64,000 nt of DNA, taken from positions 2,108,001-2,172,000 of the forward strand of contig OZ252048.1 of the NCBI GenBank assembly GCA_965247915.1. Direction: 5' to 3'. Source of the DNA: JAKZRT01 sp965247915 (GTDB lineage Bacteria > Pseudomonadota > Alphaproteobacteria > Rhodobacterales > Rhodobacteraceae). Shown piece by piece: positions 1-7,385 of the stretch (its first letter is position 1; every line of letters begins with the position of its first letter). The notes beneath the pieces are model-generated. The model was not told the DNA's origin. It worked only from the letters and a program-made list of their open reading frames with translations, and ran no database searches. Made by a program: the position numbers and the translations under genes.

Positions 1-15
1 ACAGTTTCCATCGCC

Positions 16-570
16 TCAGACCTCTTCCAAAACATCCGCGCGGGCCAAAAGTGCCGCGCGGACCTTGGCTGCCATGTCCTCAATCGCATAACCGGCCTGC
101 GCCTGCACCACAATCTCGGCCCTGGCATAAAGCGGATCGCGCGCCGCGCAAAGCTCGGCAAGCGTCGCCTTCGGATCGGCGGTGCGCAGCAGCGGCCTGG
201 TATCTTTGTGCCGAACCCGGGACCAAAGCAGGTCCAGATCGGCCTTCAGCCAGACCGCCACGCCTTTGGCGGCGATGATCGCCCGGTTGCGTTCAGCCAG
301 ATACGCCCCGCCGCCAGTCGCCAGTATCGAGGCGTCGGCGCCCAGAAGCCGCGACAGCACTTCGGTTTCGCGGGCGCGAAAAAACTCTTCGCCGTCGCGG
401 TCGAATATTTCGGCAATGCTCCGGTCCGCGGCGGCCTCAATGGCGCGGTCGGAATCCATGAACGCCACGTCCAGCATGGTCGCCAGAGCCGTGCCCACAG
501 CGGATTTGCCCGCGCCCATCATGCCCACCAGGGCAACGGTTTTTTTCAACTGCAATCTCACCCGGCACAC
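16..570 (-). CDS. aroK: Shikimate kinase
   Basis: Shikimate kinase phosphorylates shikimate with ATP in the chorismate pathway in the cytoplasm. The 184-residue product has the P-loop GMMGAGKS at about residues 16-23, the DSD shikimate/Mg2+ motif near 39-41, an Arg in the FFRARE segment near 66, the GGG motif near 86-88 and a lid segment RPLL near 125. Length matches the family. The start is unsure: GTG at 570 has an AGGCGGA-like stretch just upstream, but GTG or TTG codons 3-7 codons inside would still leave the whole kinase fold. It is divergent from the microprotein gene. In related bacteria aroB usually follows, which would lie beyond the left edge of the window. Confidence 0.95.
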   Translation of the reverse strand: MCRVRLQLKKTVALVGMMGAGKSAVGTALATMLDVAFMDSDRAIEAAADRSIAEIFDRDGEEFFRARETEVLSRLLGADASILATGGGAYLAERNRAIIAAKGVAVWLKADLDLLWSRVRHKDTRPLLRTADPKATLAELCAARDPLYARAEIVVQAQAGYAIEDMAAKVRAALLARADVLEEV

Positions 571-684
571 GTCCGCCTATTTTTGCTTATTGGTGAATGG
601 CGTGATCTTGCTGAAAATGCCATATATAAACGCGACAAGAGCGGCGAAAGACCGCGACGATGGGGCAAAAAAGGGCAGAGCGCG

Positions 685-819
685 ATGTTCCGGCTGATCA
701 AGATATTGTTTTACCTGCTGATCCTGATGACATTCATTCTGGTGGGTTTCGCCTATCTGGGCGATCTGACACCCACCCGCCAGGATGTCACCCAACCGGT
801 CGAGCTGGATGCGAATTAG
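685..819 (+). CDS. 44-residue single-pass membrane microprotein
   Basis: The gene encodes a very small protein of 44 residues starting MFRLIKILFYLL, with one strongly hydrophobic segment (about residues 4-26) and a polar C-terminal tail rich in Thr, Gln and Asp. No function is recognised. It begins about 115 bases from the divergent aroK gene, and its last 11 bases overlap the preferred start of the secreted helical-repeat protein, so the two are probably co-translated. From memory, small proteins of this shape sit at this locus in other Rhodobacteraceae, but that is unverified. The ATG at 685 was chosen because everything upstream in this frame is antisense to aroK and low in hydrophobic character. 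Confidence 0.6.
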   Translation: MFRLIKILFYLLILMTFILVGFAYLGDLTPTRQDVTQPVELDAN

Positions 820-2335
820 ACAATCGGTACTACTTGTTGCCTTGTGGGCGGGCGCGGTCGCGCCGGTTTGGGCGCAGCCGCTGTCGGCAATCGACTGGCT
901 GACCGACAGCGTCGCGCTGCCCCCGGGTATCGCCAGCACCGACCCCGAGGTGAGCACCGGCAGCGAGATCGAGGTGATCCAGGTGCGCCCCCTGGATGCG
1001 CCGTCGATCGACGGCCAAGGGCTGATCGACGCGCGCGCCGCCGGGCTTCCGCACGACCTTTGGGGACCATCGGACGTGCCCCGGCTGGTGCGGCTCATTG
1101 GGCGTGAACGGGTCGATGCCCTGCCTGCGGTTCGCGATCTTTTGATGCAATTGCTTTTGGTGCGCGCCGACCCGCCCGAGACCGCAACCGAAGACGGGGT
1201 GTTGTTTCTGGCGCGGGTGGACAAGCTTTTGGAACTGGGGGCGCTCGAGGCCGCGGGCCAGATGCTCGAGGCGCTTGACCTGAGCGATCCGCGCCTGTTT
1301 AAGCGCTGGTTTGACATTCGCCTGTTGCTGGGCACCGAAGACGCTGCTTGCGACCGCCTGGCCGCATCACCCGACCTTGCCCCGACATTTCCCACGCGCA
1401 TTTTTTGCCTGGCGCGCGGCGGCGATTGGGATGCCGCCGCGCTGAGCCTGGATACCGCCGAGGCTCTCGGCGTCATTAGCCCCGAGGAAGACGCGCTTTT
1501 GCTGCGGTTTCTCGACGAATCAATCGCCCAGGAAGACGGCGCGCTGCCACGCCCGAGCCGGGTGACGCCGCTGGCGTTCCGGCTTTACGAGGCGGTCGGC
1601 GAACCGATCCCGACCGACGCGCTACCGCGCGCCTTTGCCCATGCCGATCTGCGGCCGATCAACGGCTGGAAGGCCCAGCTCAGCGCCGCCGAGCGGCTGG
1701 CGTCGGTCGGGGCGATTGGCAACGACCAGATGTTTGCGCTCTACACCCGCCAGCGCCCGCCCGCTTCGGGCGGGGTCTGGGACCGGGCCGCGGCGGTTCA
1801 GGCTTTTGCCGCGGCGCTGGCTTCGGGCGACGGCGCGTCCATCGCCGAGACCCTTGCACCCGTTTGGGCGGCGATGCAGGTGGCCGAGCTGGAGGTTCCC
1901 TTTGCCGAGAAATATGCCGATGCGCTCACCGCGGCCGGACTGACCGGCCCTGAGGCATCGCTTGCCGCCAAGATCAGCCTCATGTCGCCGGGCTTGCGCG
2001 CTAATGTCAGCGTGTTCGAGTCCGCTGATCCCGATCTTATATTTCTGACCGCTCTGGCGCGCGGGACGCCCGGATCAGCTGCGGCCGGCAAAACCGTCGA
2101 AGGTTTGGTCCAGCAAGGCTTTGCCGGTGCCAGCCTGCCGCCTGCCTTGCAGGTGTTGATCGACGATGGCCGCACTGGCGAGGCCATTTTGCAAGCGACG
2201 CTGCTTTTTTCAGACGGCGCTCTGGGCGACCCCGAGGACCTGATAAATGCCTTGCGGCTTTTGCGGGTCCTGGGCCTGGAACATACGGCACGGCGCGCGG
2301 CGCTCGAGCTGTTGATCCTCGAGCGTCGCGGATGA
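809..2335 (+). CDS. Secreted helical-repeat (TPR-like) conserved protein
   Basis: The 508-residue protein starts with a typical signal peptide (MRIRQSVLLVALWAG, cleavage likely after VWA-Q), so it is probably periplasmic. The rest is Ala/Leu-rich helical sequence with repeated pairs such as LLELGALEAAGQMLEAL and RGGDWDAAALSLDTAEALG, the pattern of an alpha-solenoid or TPR-like scaffold. No catalytic motif was seen. An upstream ATG at 785 is in frame, but the ATG at 809 places the signal peptide at the N-terminus and is preferred. It overlaps the microprotein gene by 11 bases and xerD by 4 bases (ATGA), so the three look like one operon. The exact function is unknown. Confidence 0.75.
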   Translation: MRIRQSVLLVALWAGAVAPVWAQPLSAIDWLTDSVALPPGIASTDPEVSTGSEIEVIQVRPLDAPSIDGQGLIDARAAGLPHDLWGPSDVPRLVRLIGRERVDALPAVRDLLMQLLLVRADPPETATEDGVLFLARVDKLLELGALEAAGQMLEALDLSDPRLFKRWFDIRLLLGTEDAACDRLAASPDLAPTFPTRIFCLARGGDWDAAALSLDTAEALGVISPEEDALLLRFLDESIAQEDGALPRPSRVTPLAFRLYEAVGEPIPTDALPRAFAHADLRPINGWKAQLSAAERLASVGAIGNDQMFALYTRQRPPASGGVWDRAAAVQAFAAALASGDGASIAETLAPVWAAMQVAELEVPFAEKYADALTAAGLTGPEASLAAKISLMSPGLRANVSVFESADPDLIFLTALARGTPGSAAAGKTVEGLVQQGFAGASLPPALQVLIDDGRTGEAILQATLLFSDGALGDPEDLINALRLLRVLGLEHTARRAALELLILERRG

Positions 2336-3261
2336 GCGCCGCCTGGATTTCAACCTTCCTCGAAGCCCAGGCCGCCGAGCTGTCAGCGGCAAGAAACACG
2401 ATATTGAGTTACCATCGCGACCTGCGCGATTTCTCGGACTGGCTTGGCAAGCACGGATCGGACCTGGACACCGCCGACCGGACGACGATTGAGGATTATC
2501 TGGTTCACTGCGACAAGCAGGGGCTTGCCCAGGCGACCCGGGCGCGGCGATTGTCGTCGATCCGTCAGCTTTACCGGTTTGCGTTTCAGGAAGGCTGGCG
2601 CGCCGATAATCCTGCCATCCAGATCAAGGGACCCGGACGGCAGAAACGGCTGCCCAAGACGCTGAGCATCGACGAGGTTGATCGGCTGCTTGATGGCGCG
2701 CGCCAGCACGGACGCAGCGGGGCCGACCGGGTACGGAATGCCTGTTTAATGGAGCTGCTCTACGCTACGGGCATGCGCGTGACCGAGCTTGTGTCGCTGC
2801 CGGTAGCGGCAGTGCGTGGCGATCCGCGGATGATTCTGATCCGCGGCAAAGGCAACAAGGAACGCATGGTGCCGCTGTCACCCCCGGCGCGCGCGGCCAC
2901 CGCGGCCTGGCTGGGCCTTCGCGATCAGGCCGAAGATGCCGCGCGCCTCAAAGGCCGGGCGCCTTCGCCCTATCTATTCCCGTCGCGCTCGGCGCAGGGC
3001 TATATGACGCGGCACCGGTTCTACGCGCTGATCAAAGAAATATCCCGCGATTCCGGCGTGTCGCCCGCCAAAGTTACGCCGCACAGCCTGCGCCACGCTT
3101 TTGCCACCCATCTTTTGGCCGGCGGGGCCGATCTGCGGTCGATCCAAATGCTTTTGGGTCACGCCGACATTTCGACCACCGAAATTTACACCCATTTCCT
3201 CGATGAGCGGCTGAAATCGCTGGTGCTGGAAAAACATCCACTTGCTAAGAAAGCGCGATAG
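2332..3261 (+). CDS. xerD: Tyrosine recombinase XerD
   Basis: XerD, with XerC, resolves chromosome dimers at the dif site near the replication terminus. The 309-residue protein has a SAM-like N-terminal domain (about 1-90) and a catalytic domain carrying the full tyrosine-recombinase set: Arg149 (ATGMRVTEL), Lys173, His251 and Arg254 (HSLRHAF), His277 (LGHADIS) and the nucleophile Tyr286 (IYTHF). Length is normal for XerD rather than an integron or phage integrase. The start ATG overlaps the previous stop (ATGA). XerC and XerD are hard to separate by eye; XerD is preferred because this neighbourhood (aroK, helical protein, CorC-like) typically carries xerD in related bacteria. Confidence 0.9.
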   Translation: MSAAWISTFLEAQAAELSAARNTILSYHRDLRDFSDWLGKHGSDLDTADRTTIEDYLVHCDKQGLAQATRARRLSSIRQLYRFAFQEGWRADNPAIQIKGPGRQKRLPKTLSIDEVDRLLDGARQHGRSGADRVRNACLMELLYATGMRVTELVSLPVAAVRGDPRMILIRGKGNKERMVPLSPPARAATAAWLGLRDQAEDAARLKGRAPSPYLFPSRSAQGYMTRHRFYALIKEISRDSGVSPAKVTPHSLRHAFATHLLAGGADLRSIQMLLGHADISTTEIYTHFLDERLKSLVLEKHPLAKKAR

Positions 3262-3319
3262 ATCCGGCGGTTTTTTTGGGGGGGCACGAAGATTGGCGCC
3301 GCTTTTGGCGCCGCCCGAT

Positions 3320-3357
3320 GCGAGGGGCGCTGCCCCTTGCGCTCCCCGGAGTATTTC
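3320..3357 (-). repeat. Dispersed intergenic palindromic repeat, copy 1
   Basis: On the minus strand this reads GAAATACTCCGGGGAGCGC followed by a stem of the form AAGGGGC-loop-GCCCCTC. Two more copies of the same motif lie at 21529-21566 and 31924-31961, each downstream of a gene. It behaves like a REP-type element. The surrounding gap 3262-3527 shows no other supported gene. Confidence 0.6.
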
Positions 3358-3527
3358 TGGAAAATTGATATCAATTGCCTGCAGAAATGAATGGTGTTTG
3401 CCGTAAACCAGACCCCGGATTTCGAGCGCTCCCAGATTGTCAATTTTGTAACGCCGCCGCGCCAATTCCGCCGATCCCCTTGAAACCGGGCTGCTCTGGC
3501 CTCCATAAGGTCATTTGCAGAGCCAGT

Positions 3528-4847
3528 ATGACACCCCCGATGGACGCCGCCGCACCTTTTTTTGATACCGCCTTCTGGATCACCGCCGGGGCCATTGCCG
3601 GGCTCTTGGTGCTGTCGGCATTCTTTTCCGGATCGGAAACCGCGCTGACCGCCGCGTCGCGCGGCAAGTTGCGCGCTCAGGCCGACAAGGGCTCGCGCGG
3701 GGCCGAGCGGGCCTTGAAGATCACCGAGGACAACGAACGCCTGATCGGGTCGGTCCTGTTGGGCAACAATCTGGTCAATATTCTTGCCGCATCGCTGGCC
3801 ACCGCGCTTTTTACCCGGGCTTTCGGCGAAAGCGGCGTGGCGCTGGCGACGCTGGTGATGACCATCCTGGTGCTGGTCTTTGCCGAAGTGCTGCCCAAAA
3901 CCTACGCCATAACCAACTCCGAGACCGCCGCTGCACGGGTATCGAGCCCGATCAGGCTGGTCATCCTGGTGCTGGCACCAATCGTCACCGCGGTGCGCTG
4001 GCTGGTGCGGGGCATGCTGGCGCTAGTGGGCGTGCGCGCCGATCCGGACAGTCGTATTCTGGCGGTGCGCGAAGAGATTGCCGGGGCGCTGCAACTGGGC
4101 CATTCCGAGGGGGTGGTCGAAAAGGAAGACCGCGACCGGATTTTGGGGGCGCTTGATCTGGGCGATCGCACGGTAGAAGAAATCATGTTGCACCGGTCGT
4201 CGATCGAAATGATCGACGCCGATGATGACACGCAGGCGATCCTGTCGCAATCGCTGAACTCGACCCATACCCGGCTGCCGGTCTACCGCGACGAGCCCGA
4301 AAACATCATTGGCGTGATCCACGCCAGGGATCTGCTGCGCGCGATGGACAAGCTTTTGCGCGGGCCCGACGGCAATGATGTGGCCCTGGACCAGTTCAAG
4401 GTCACGGATGTGACGATGGCACCTTATTTCGTGCCCGAGACCACAACGCTGGATGACCAGATGCGCCAGTTTCTGCACCGGCACACGCATTTTGCGCTGG
4501 TCGTCGACGAATACGGAGCCCTGCAGGGGCTGATCACGCTCGAGGATATTCTCGAGGAAATCGTGGGCGAGATCACCGACGAATTTGACCCTGAGGCCGA
4601 TCATCCGCTGGCCGAAGTCGAGGGCGACGGTTATATGGTTGACGGTGGCACCACCATTCGCGACCTCAACCGCGCGCTGGACTGGAACCTGCCCGACGAC
4701 GAAGCGCACACGGTCGCAGGATTGGTCATTCACGAGGCCCAGACGATTCCCGCCGAGGGCATGGTGTTCAGCTTTCATGGCTTTCGCTTCGAAGTGGCCG
4801 AACGACGCGACAATCGACTGACAATGCTGAAGATCCGCCGGCTCTAG
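3528..4847 (+). CDS. CorC/HlyC-type CNNM and CBS domain membrane protein
   Basis: The 439-residue protein belongs to the hemolysin C/CorC family, linked to divalent cation (Mg2+/Co2+) transport or resistance. The N-terminal CNNM domain spans about residues 1-190, with hydrophobic segments at about 12-33, 85-125 and 150-175 and the family motif FFSGSETALTAASRGKL. Two CBS modules follow (about 195-335, including TRLPVYRDEPENIIG and FALVVDEYGALQGLITLEDILEE), then a C-terminal CorC_HlyC domain (about 345-435). The frame is open upstream to 3375, but ATG 3528 starts just before the first membrane segment and was chosen. It ends in TAG, one of several normal uses of TAG as a stop in this window. 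Confidence 0.88.
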   Translation: MTPPMDAAAPFFDTAFWITAGAIAGLLVLSAFFSGSETALTAASRGKLRAQADKGSRGAERALKITEDNERLIGSVLLGNNLVNILAASLATALFTRAFGESGVALATLVMTILVLVFAEVLPKTYAITNSETAAARVSSPIRLVILVLAPIVTAVRWLVRGMLALVGVRADPDSRILAVREEIAGALQLGHSEGVVEKEDRDRILGALDLGDRTVEEIMLHRSSIEMIDADDDTQAILSQSLNSTHTRLPVYRDEPENIIGVIHARDLLRAMDKLLRGPDGNDVALDQFKVTDVTMAPYFVPETTTLDDQMRQFLHRHTHFALVVDEYGALQGLITLEDILEEIVGEITDEFDPEADHPLAEVEGDGYMVDGGTTIRDLNRALDWNLPDDEAHTVAGLVIHEAQTIPAEGMVFSFHGFRFEVAERRDNRLTMLKIRRL

Positions 4848-4880
4848 GCCGGTATGGCAGCGGCGAACCGTTTCTTAACT

Positions 4881-4978
4881 ACGGTGTGCAATGATGCGCC
4901 GGTGCCGGGATGAATGCTGATCCCGTGCACACTTCCTCCCTGTTAGACTGGGCCGCACTTCGGTGCGGCTCTTTTTTC
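4881..4978 (+). ncRNA. Candidate small RNA with CCUCCC single-stranded motif
   Basis: Downstream of the CorC-like gene lies a compact structured segment. GTGTGCA (4884-4890) is exactly complementary to TGCACAC (4926-4932), enclosing an inner hairpin GGGAT/ATCCC. A short unpaired stretch CTTCCTCCCTGTTAG then precedes an intrinsic terminator. The pyrimidine stretch is complementary to a Shine-Dalgarno core, a feature seen in several alphaproteobacterial trans-acting RNAs. No coding sequence fits. It could instead be an elaborate 3' end of the CorC-like mRNA; expression data would decide. Confidence 0.5.
4952..4977 (+). terminator. Intrinsic terminator
   Basis: A 7-bp perfect stem GCCGCAC/GTGCGGC with a TTCG tetraloop is followed by CTTTTTT. 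It ends either the CorC-like transcript or the candidate small RNA just upstream. Confidence 0.85.
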
Positions 4979-5041
4979 GTTAACCTGTTAATTTTTCAAC
5001 TGTTTTAATTATTGACCGCCACGACTATCTCGCATAGCTTG

Positions 5042-5108
5042 CCTGTCAATTAATAGGTCGGCCAGTCCGACAGGGAGAGTGGAAAAGGGTCTTTAGGGAC
5101 CCTTTTTT
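5042..5108 (+). ncRNA. Candidate second small RNA ending at a terminator
   Basis: A possible -35 TTGACC (from about 5015) with 17 bases before a weak TAGCTT leads into a short structured segment. CCTGTC pairs with GACAGG, and inside it GTCGG pairs with CCGAC. An intrinsic terminator closes the segment. It lies between the first terminator and the IS1595 left end, has no open reading frame, and would be about 65 nucleotides long. Support is structural only, and the promoter is weak. Confidence 0.35.
5085..5108 (+). terminator. Intrinsic terminator before IS1595
   Basis: The stem AAGGGTC/GACCCTT (7 bp) with loop TTTAGG runs into TTTT. It sits directly against the IS1595 left end and would insulate the element from upstream transcription. 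Confidence 0.75.
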
Positions 5109-5121
5109 GGGACTTATATAT

Positions 5122-5150
5122 TTGACTATGCGGCCAATGTTTCCTATAAT
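5122..5150 (+). promoter_or_regulatory. Near-consensus sigma-70 promoter in the IS1595 left end
   Basis: TTGACT (5122-5127), a 17-base spacer and a perfect TATAAT (5145-5150) precede the transposase start by 26 bases. The -35 box lies inside the left terminal repeat. This is the closest match to a housekeeping promoter noticed in the window. Confidence 0.75.
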
Positions 5151-5176
5151 TCGAGGCATAGGAAACGAGGCACACA

Positions 5177-6136
5177 ATGGCACAGAACGCACCCGGCAAG
5201 CACTACAGAGAGGGAATTTCGCTGGTCGAGGTGATCGCGACATTTCCCGATGACGCGACCGCCGAAGGGTGGTTCGAGGAACAGCGCTGGGGCGCGGCTG
5301 GCAATCCCTCGTATTGCCCCATATGCGGTTCTGCCGAGAAACTAAGGCCAGTTCCCTCGGGCAGGCCGCTTCCCTACTGGTGCGGCGAGTGTCGGCGCAA
5401 TTTCAGCGTCAAGACCGGCACCGTGATGCACCGTTCCCATATCGGCTTTCAGAAATGGGCCATCGCAATCTACCTGTGGTCGGTGTCACTCAAGGGCGTA
5501 TCGTCCATGCGGCTGCATCGCGATCTGAAAATCACGCAGAAGTCGGCATACTTCATGGCCCAGCGGTTGCGCGAGGCGTGGACCGAGGGTCATGGCGGCA
5601 TGGCTGGCCCGGTCGAAATCGACGAAACCCACATCGGCGGCAAGGAGAAGAACAAGCACGTGCACAAGAAGCTGCGGGCCGGTCGGGGCGCTGTGGGCAA
5701 GACTACCGTTGCCGGTGCTCGGGATCGCGCCACGAACACTATCAGCGCCGCCGTGGTCGAGGCTACCGACGCCAGGACGCTACAGGGCTTCGTTGCGTCC
5801 CGCGCGGCCGAGGGGGCCACCGTCTATACGGACCAAGCGGCGGGCTACAAGGGCATGCTGTTCGAGCACGAGGCGGTCAATCACTCAGTCTCCGAGTACG
5901 TCCGAGACCAAGCGCATACCAATGGAATAGAGAGTTTTTGGGCCACGTTGAAGCGCAGATACCACGGGACGTTCCACCACATCTCGCCGAAGCACCTGCA
6001 TCGGTACGTCAACGAGTTCGCGACGCGCCACAACATGCGCCCGAAGGCCACCGAGGCCATGATGGCCGAGACCGTCGCTCGGATGGTCGGGAAACGGTTG
6101 ATGTACAAGGACTTAGTAGCCACGTCAGCCGCATGA
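5177..6136 (+). CDS. IS1595-family transposase (ISXO2-like)
   Basis: The 319-residue transposase has an N-terminal zinc ribbon (CPICG near residue 51 and CGEC near 73) followed by a DDE-type catalytic domain of the ISXO2-like type. Visible catalytic landmarks are the aspartate in EIDETHIGGKEK, the aspartate in VYTDQAAGYK and the glutamate in TNGIESFWATLKRR. No frameshift or stop interrupts it, so the element could be active. The start ATG follows the strong promoter at 5122-5150 and a GAGG sequence. The region from its stop to the right end (6137-6219) holds only terminal sequence. Confidence 0.9.
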   Translation: MAQNAPGKHYREGISLVEVIATFPDDATAEGWFEEQRWGAAGNPSYCPICGSAEKLRPVPSGRPLPYWCGECRRNFSVKTGTVMHRSHIGFQKWAIAIYLWSVSLKGVSSMRLHRDLKITQKSAYFMAQRLREAWTEGHGGMAGPVEIDETHIGGKEKNKHVHKKLRAGRGAVGKTTVAGARDRATNTISAAVVEATDARTLQGFVASRAAEGATVYTDQAAGYKGMLFEHEAVNHSVSEYVRDQAHTNGIESFWATLKRRYHGTFHHISPKHLHRYVNEFATRHNMRPKATEAMMAETVARMVGKRLMYKDLVATSAA

Positions 6137-6234
6137 GACGCCCCCAAGGCTTGCGGAGCCGCAAAGGGCGCGCGGACCATCACTGGCATCCCCAAGAGTC
6201 AAGTGCTATATCTCCATCCTAAAGCATATTGCAT

Positions 6235-6850
6235 TTAATCTGAGGCATATCCCGCGGCCTTGAGGAAGTTCCAGCATTGGTCTGGGTCGAAGAGATCACA
6301 AATGTCGCTGAGGGCGTCAAAGAGGGCATCGAAGGTTCTTGCTCCAACCCTTCGCAGGTGAGCTTTCAACTTTGAGAACGCCATTTCGATCGGGTTAAGA
6401 TCCGGGGAGTAGGGTGGCAGGAACAAGAACCAGCATCCGCGCGCCCTCAACGCCTGTGCCGCGCGGTGGCTTTTGTGGGTGGAAAGATTGTCGAGAATGA
6501 CCACAGTTCCAGGGTCCAGCGCAGGCGCAAGCTGGGTCTCGATATAAGTCTCGAACGCCGATCCATCCATTGCGCCGCTGATCACCCAGGGTGCAATCAG
6601 CGCGTTATGGGTCAGCCCGGCGATGAAGGTCTGCGTGCCCCATTTTCCAAAGGGTGCGGTGCCATAAAGCCGCTCACCCCTGAAGCTGCGCCCGCGCAAC
6701 CGGGTGAGGTTGGTTTTGACGGCGGTTTCATCGATGAATACCAGCCTGTGCGGTTTGGCGCGCATGCGCGGCTGGCGGCGGCTGATCCATTCCCTTCGCG
6801 CCTTATGCAGGGCGGGCCGGTCACGTTCCTGCGCGACAAGTCCTTTTTTT
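6235..6850 (-). CDS. IS630 transposase, catalytic part (orfB), copy 1
   Basis: This is the C-terminal DDE half of the IS630 transposase. The reading frame is open from the A7 run at 6844-6850 to the stop at 6235, and a stand-alone ATG would give 176 residues (6765). Catalytic landmarks are VFIDET, VILDNLSTHK and the glutamate in SPDLNPIEMAFSKLKAHLRR. It lies in the +1 frame relative to orfA, so a fused protein needs loss of one A at the run (or gain of two). Compared with the copy at 49.4-50.5 kb the protein differs at least at one residue (MRAK here, MRAE there). Confidence 0.8.
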
Positions 6851-7195
6851 ATATGAAAACCCTGCGCGTTCCAGAGCCCGGTGGATTGAGGAGAGCTGAA
6901 CGCTCACGCCGTGCGTCTCCGCAAGCGCACCCGCAAGTTCCTGCAATGTTATGTCCGGTTCAGCCCGGACAATCTCGATCAGGAAACCCGCATGCGGTGC
7001 CAGCTTGCCAAACCGGCCCGCTGGCCTGCCCTGTGGCTTGGGTGTGACCTCGCCCCGCTCACGTTGATCCGCCGCATAACGCACCGCCGTCGCTGCACTG
7101 ACGCCATAAACCCGCCCCGCAGCGCGACAAGAGTTTCCGGCCGCAATATACCCGCATATCCGCTGCCGAAGATCCAAAGAATACGGTTTGCCCAT
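6821..7195 (-). CDS. IS630 transposase, DNA-binding part (orfA), copy 1
   Basis: This is the N-terminal helix-turn-helix half of the transposase, starting MGKPYSLDLRQRICGY at an ATG preceded by a strong GAGGAGGT ribosome-binding site. A longer GTG/TTG-type start to 7228 exists but lacks such a site. The frame ends shortly after the conserved SYKK sequence encoded by the A7 run. Beyond that point family homology continues only in the orfB frame. Confidence 0.82.
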   Translation of the reverse strand: MGKPYSLDLRQRICGYIAAGNSCRAAGRVYGVSAATAVRYAADQRERGEVTPKPQGRPAGRFGKLAPHAGFLIEIVRAEPDITLQELAGALAETHGVSVQLSSIHRALERAGFSYKKRTCRAGT

Positions 7196-7298
7196 GCTCC
7201 ACCTCCTCACGGGAAATGAATCAGACAAACAACACTTTGGGAATCCCCTTTCGATTCACATCAAACGCAAACCGCTTTAGGTTGCAGACCTGCGCGCG

Positions 7299-7323
7299 CC
7301 CGCCAGAATTGTCTTTTGGCGGG
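7299..7323 (+). other. Hairpin in the infC upstream region
   Basis: CCCGCCA and TGGCGGG form a perfect 7-bp stem around a short AT-rich loop between the IS630 end and infC. There is no T-run, so it is not a simple terminator. It could be an mRNA structure or an old gene end cut by the IS. Confidence 0.4.
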
Positions 7324-7385
7324 TTGAAAGCCGCGCGCCGCCTATATACCTTGCCGCCACTTGAAACCTTTGAAGGACAACGACC

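Larger units (their letters stand above)
5109..6219 (+). mobile_element. IS1595-family insertion sequence
   Basis: The element holds one transposase gene. Its likely ends are imperfect inverted repeats sharing the pattern GG-(A)-ATATA-TTGACT: left at about 5109-5130, right at about 6196-6219 on the other strand. The right end touches the first base of the neighbouring IS630 element. An 8-bp target duplication was looked for and not found, also not when the far flank of the IS630 element was used, so the outer bases are approximate. Confidence 0.65.
6220..7279 (-). mobile_element. IS630-family element, copy 1
   Basis: The 1060-bp element is bounded by TAAAGC...GCTTTA. The TA at each end is the target dinucleotide duplicated by Tc1/mariner-IS630 elements. 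Imperfect terminal repeats of about 25 bp follow the pattern TAAAGC-NN-TTTGC-N-TTT-N-AT. It carries orfA and orfB separated by an A7 run. A nearly identical copy lies inverted at 49426-50485. The element ends 106 bp upstream of the infC start codon. Confidence 0.9.

Noticed and set aside
3255..3300. Possible terminator after xerD (CGG followed by T7 and G7)
   Set aside because: No inverted repeat precedes the T-run, so it is only homopolymer sequence.
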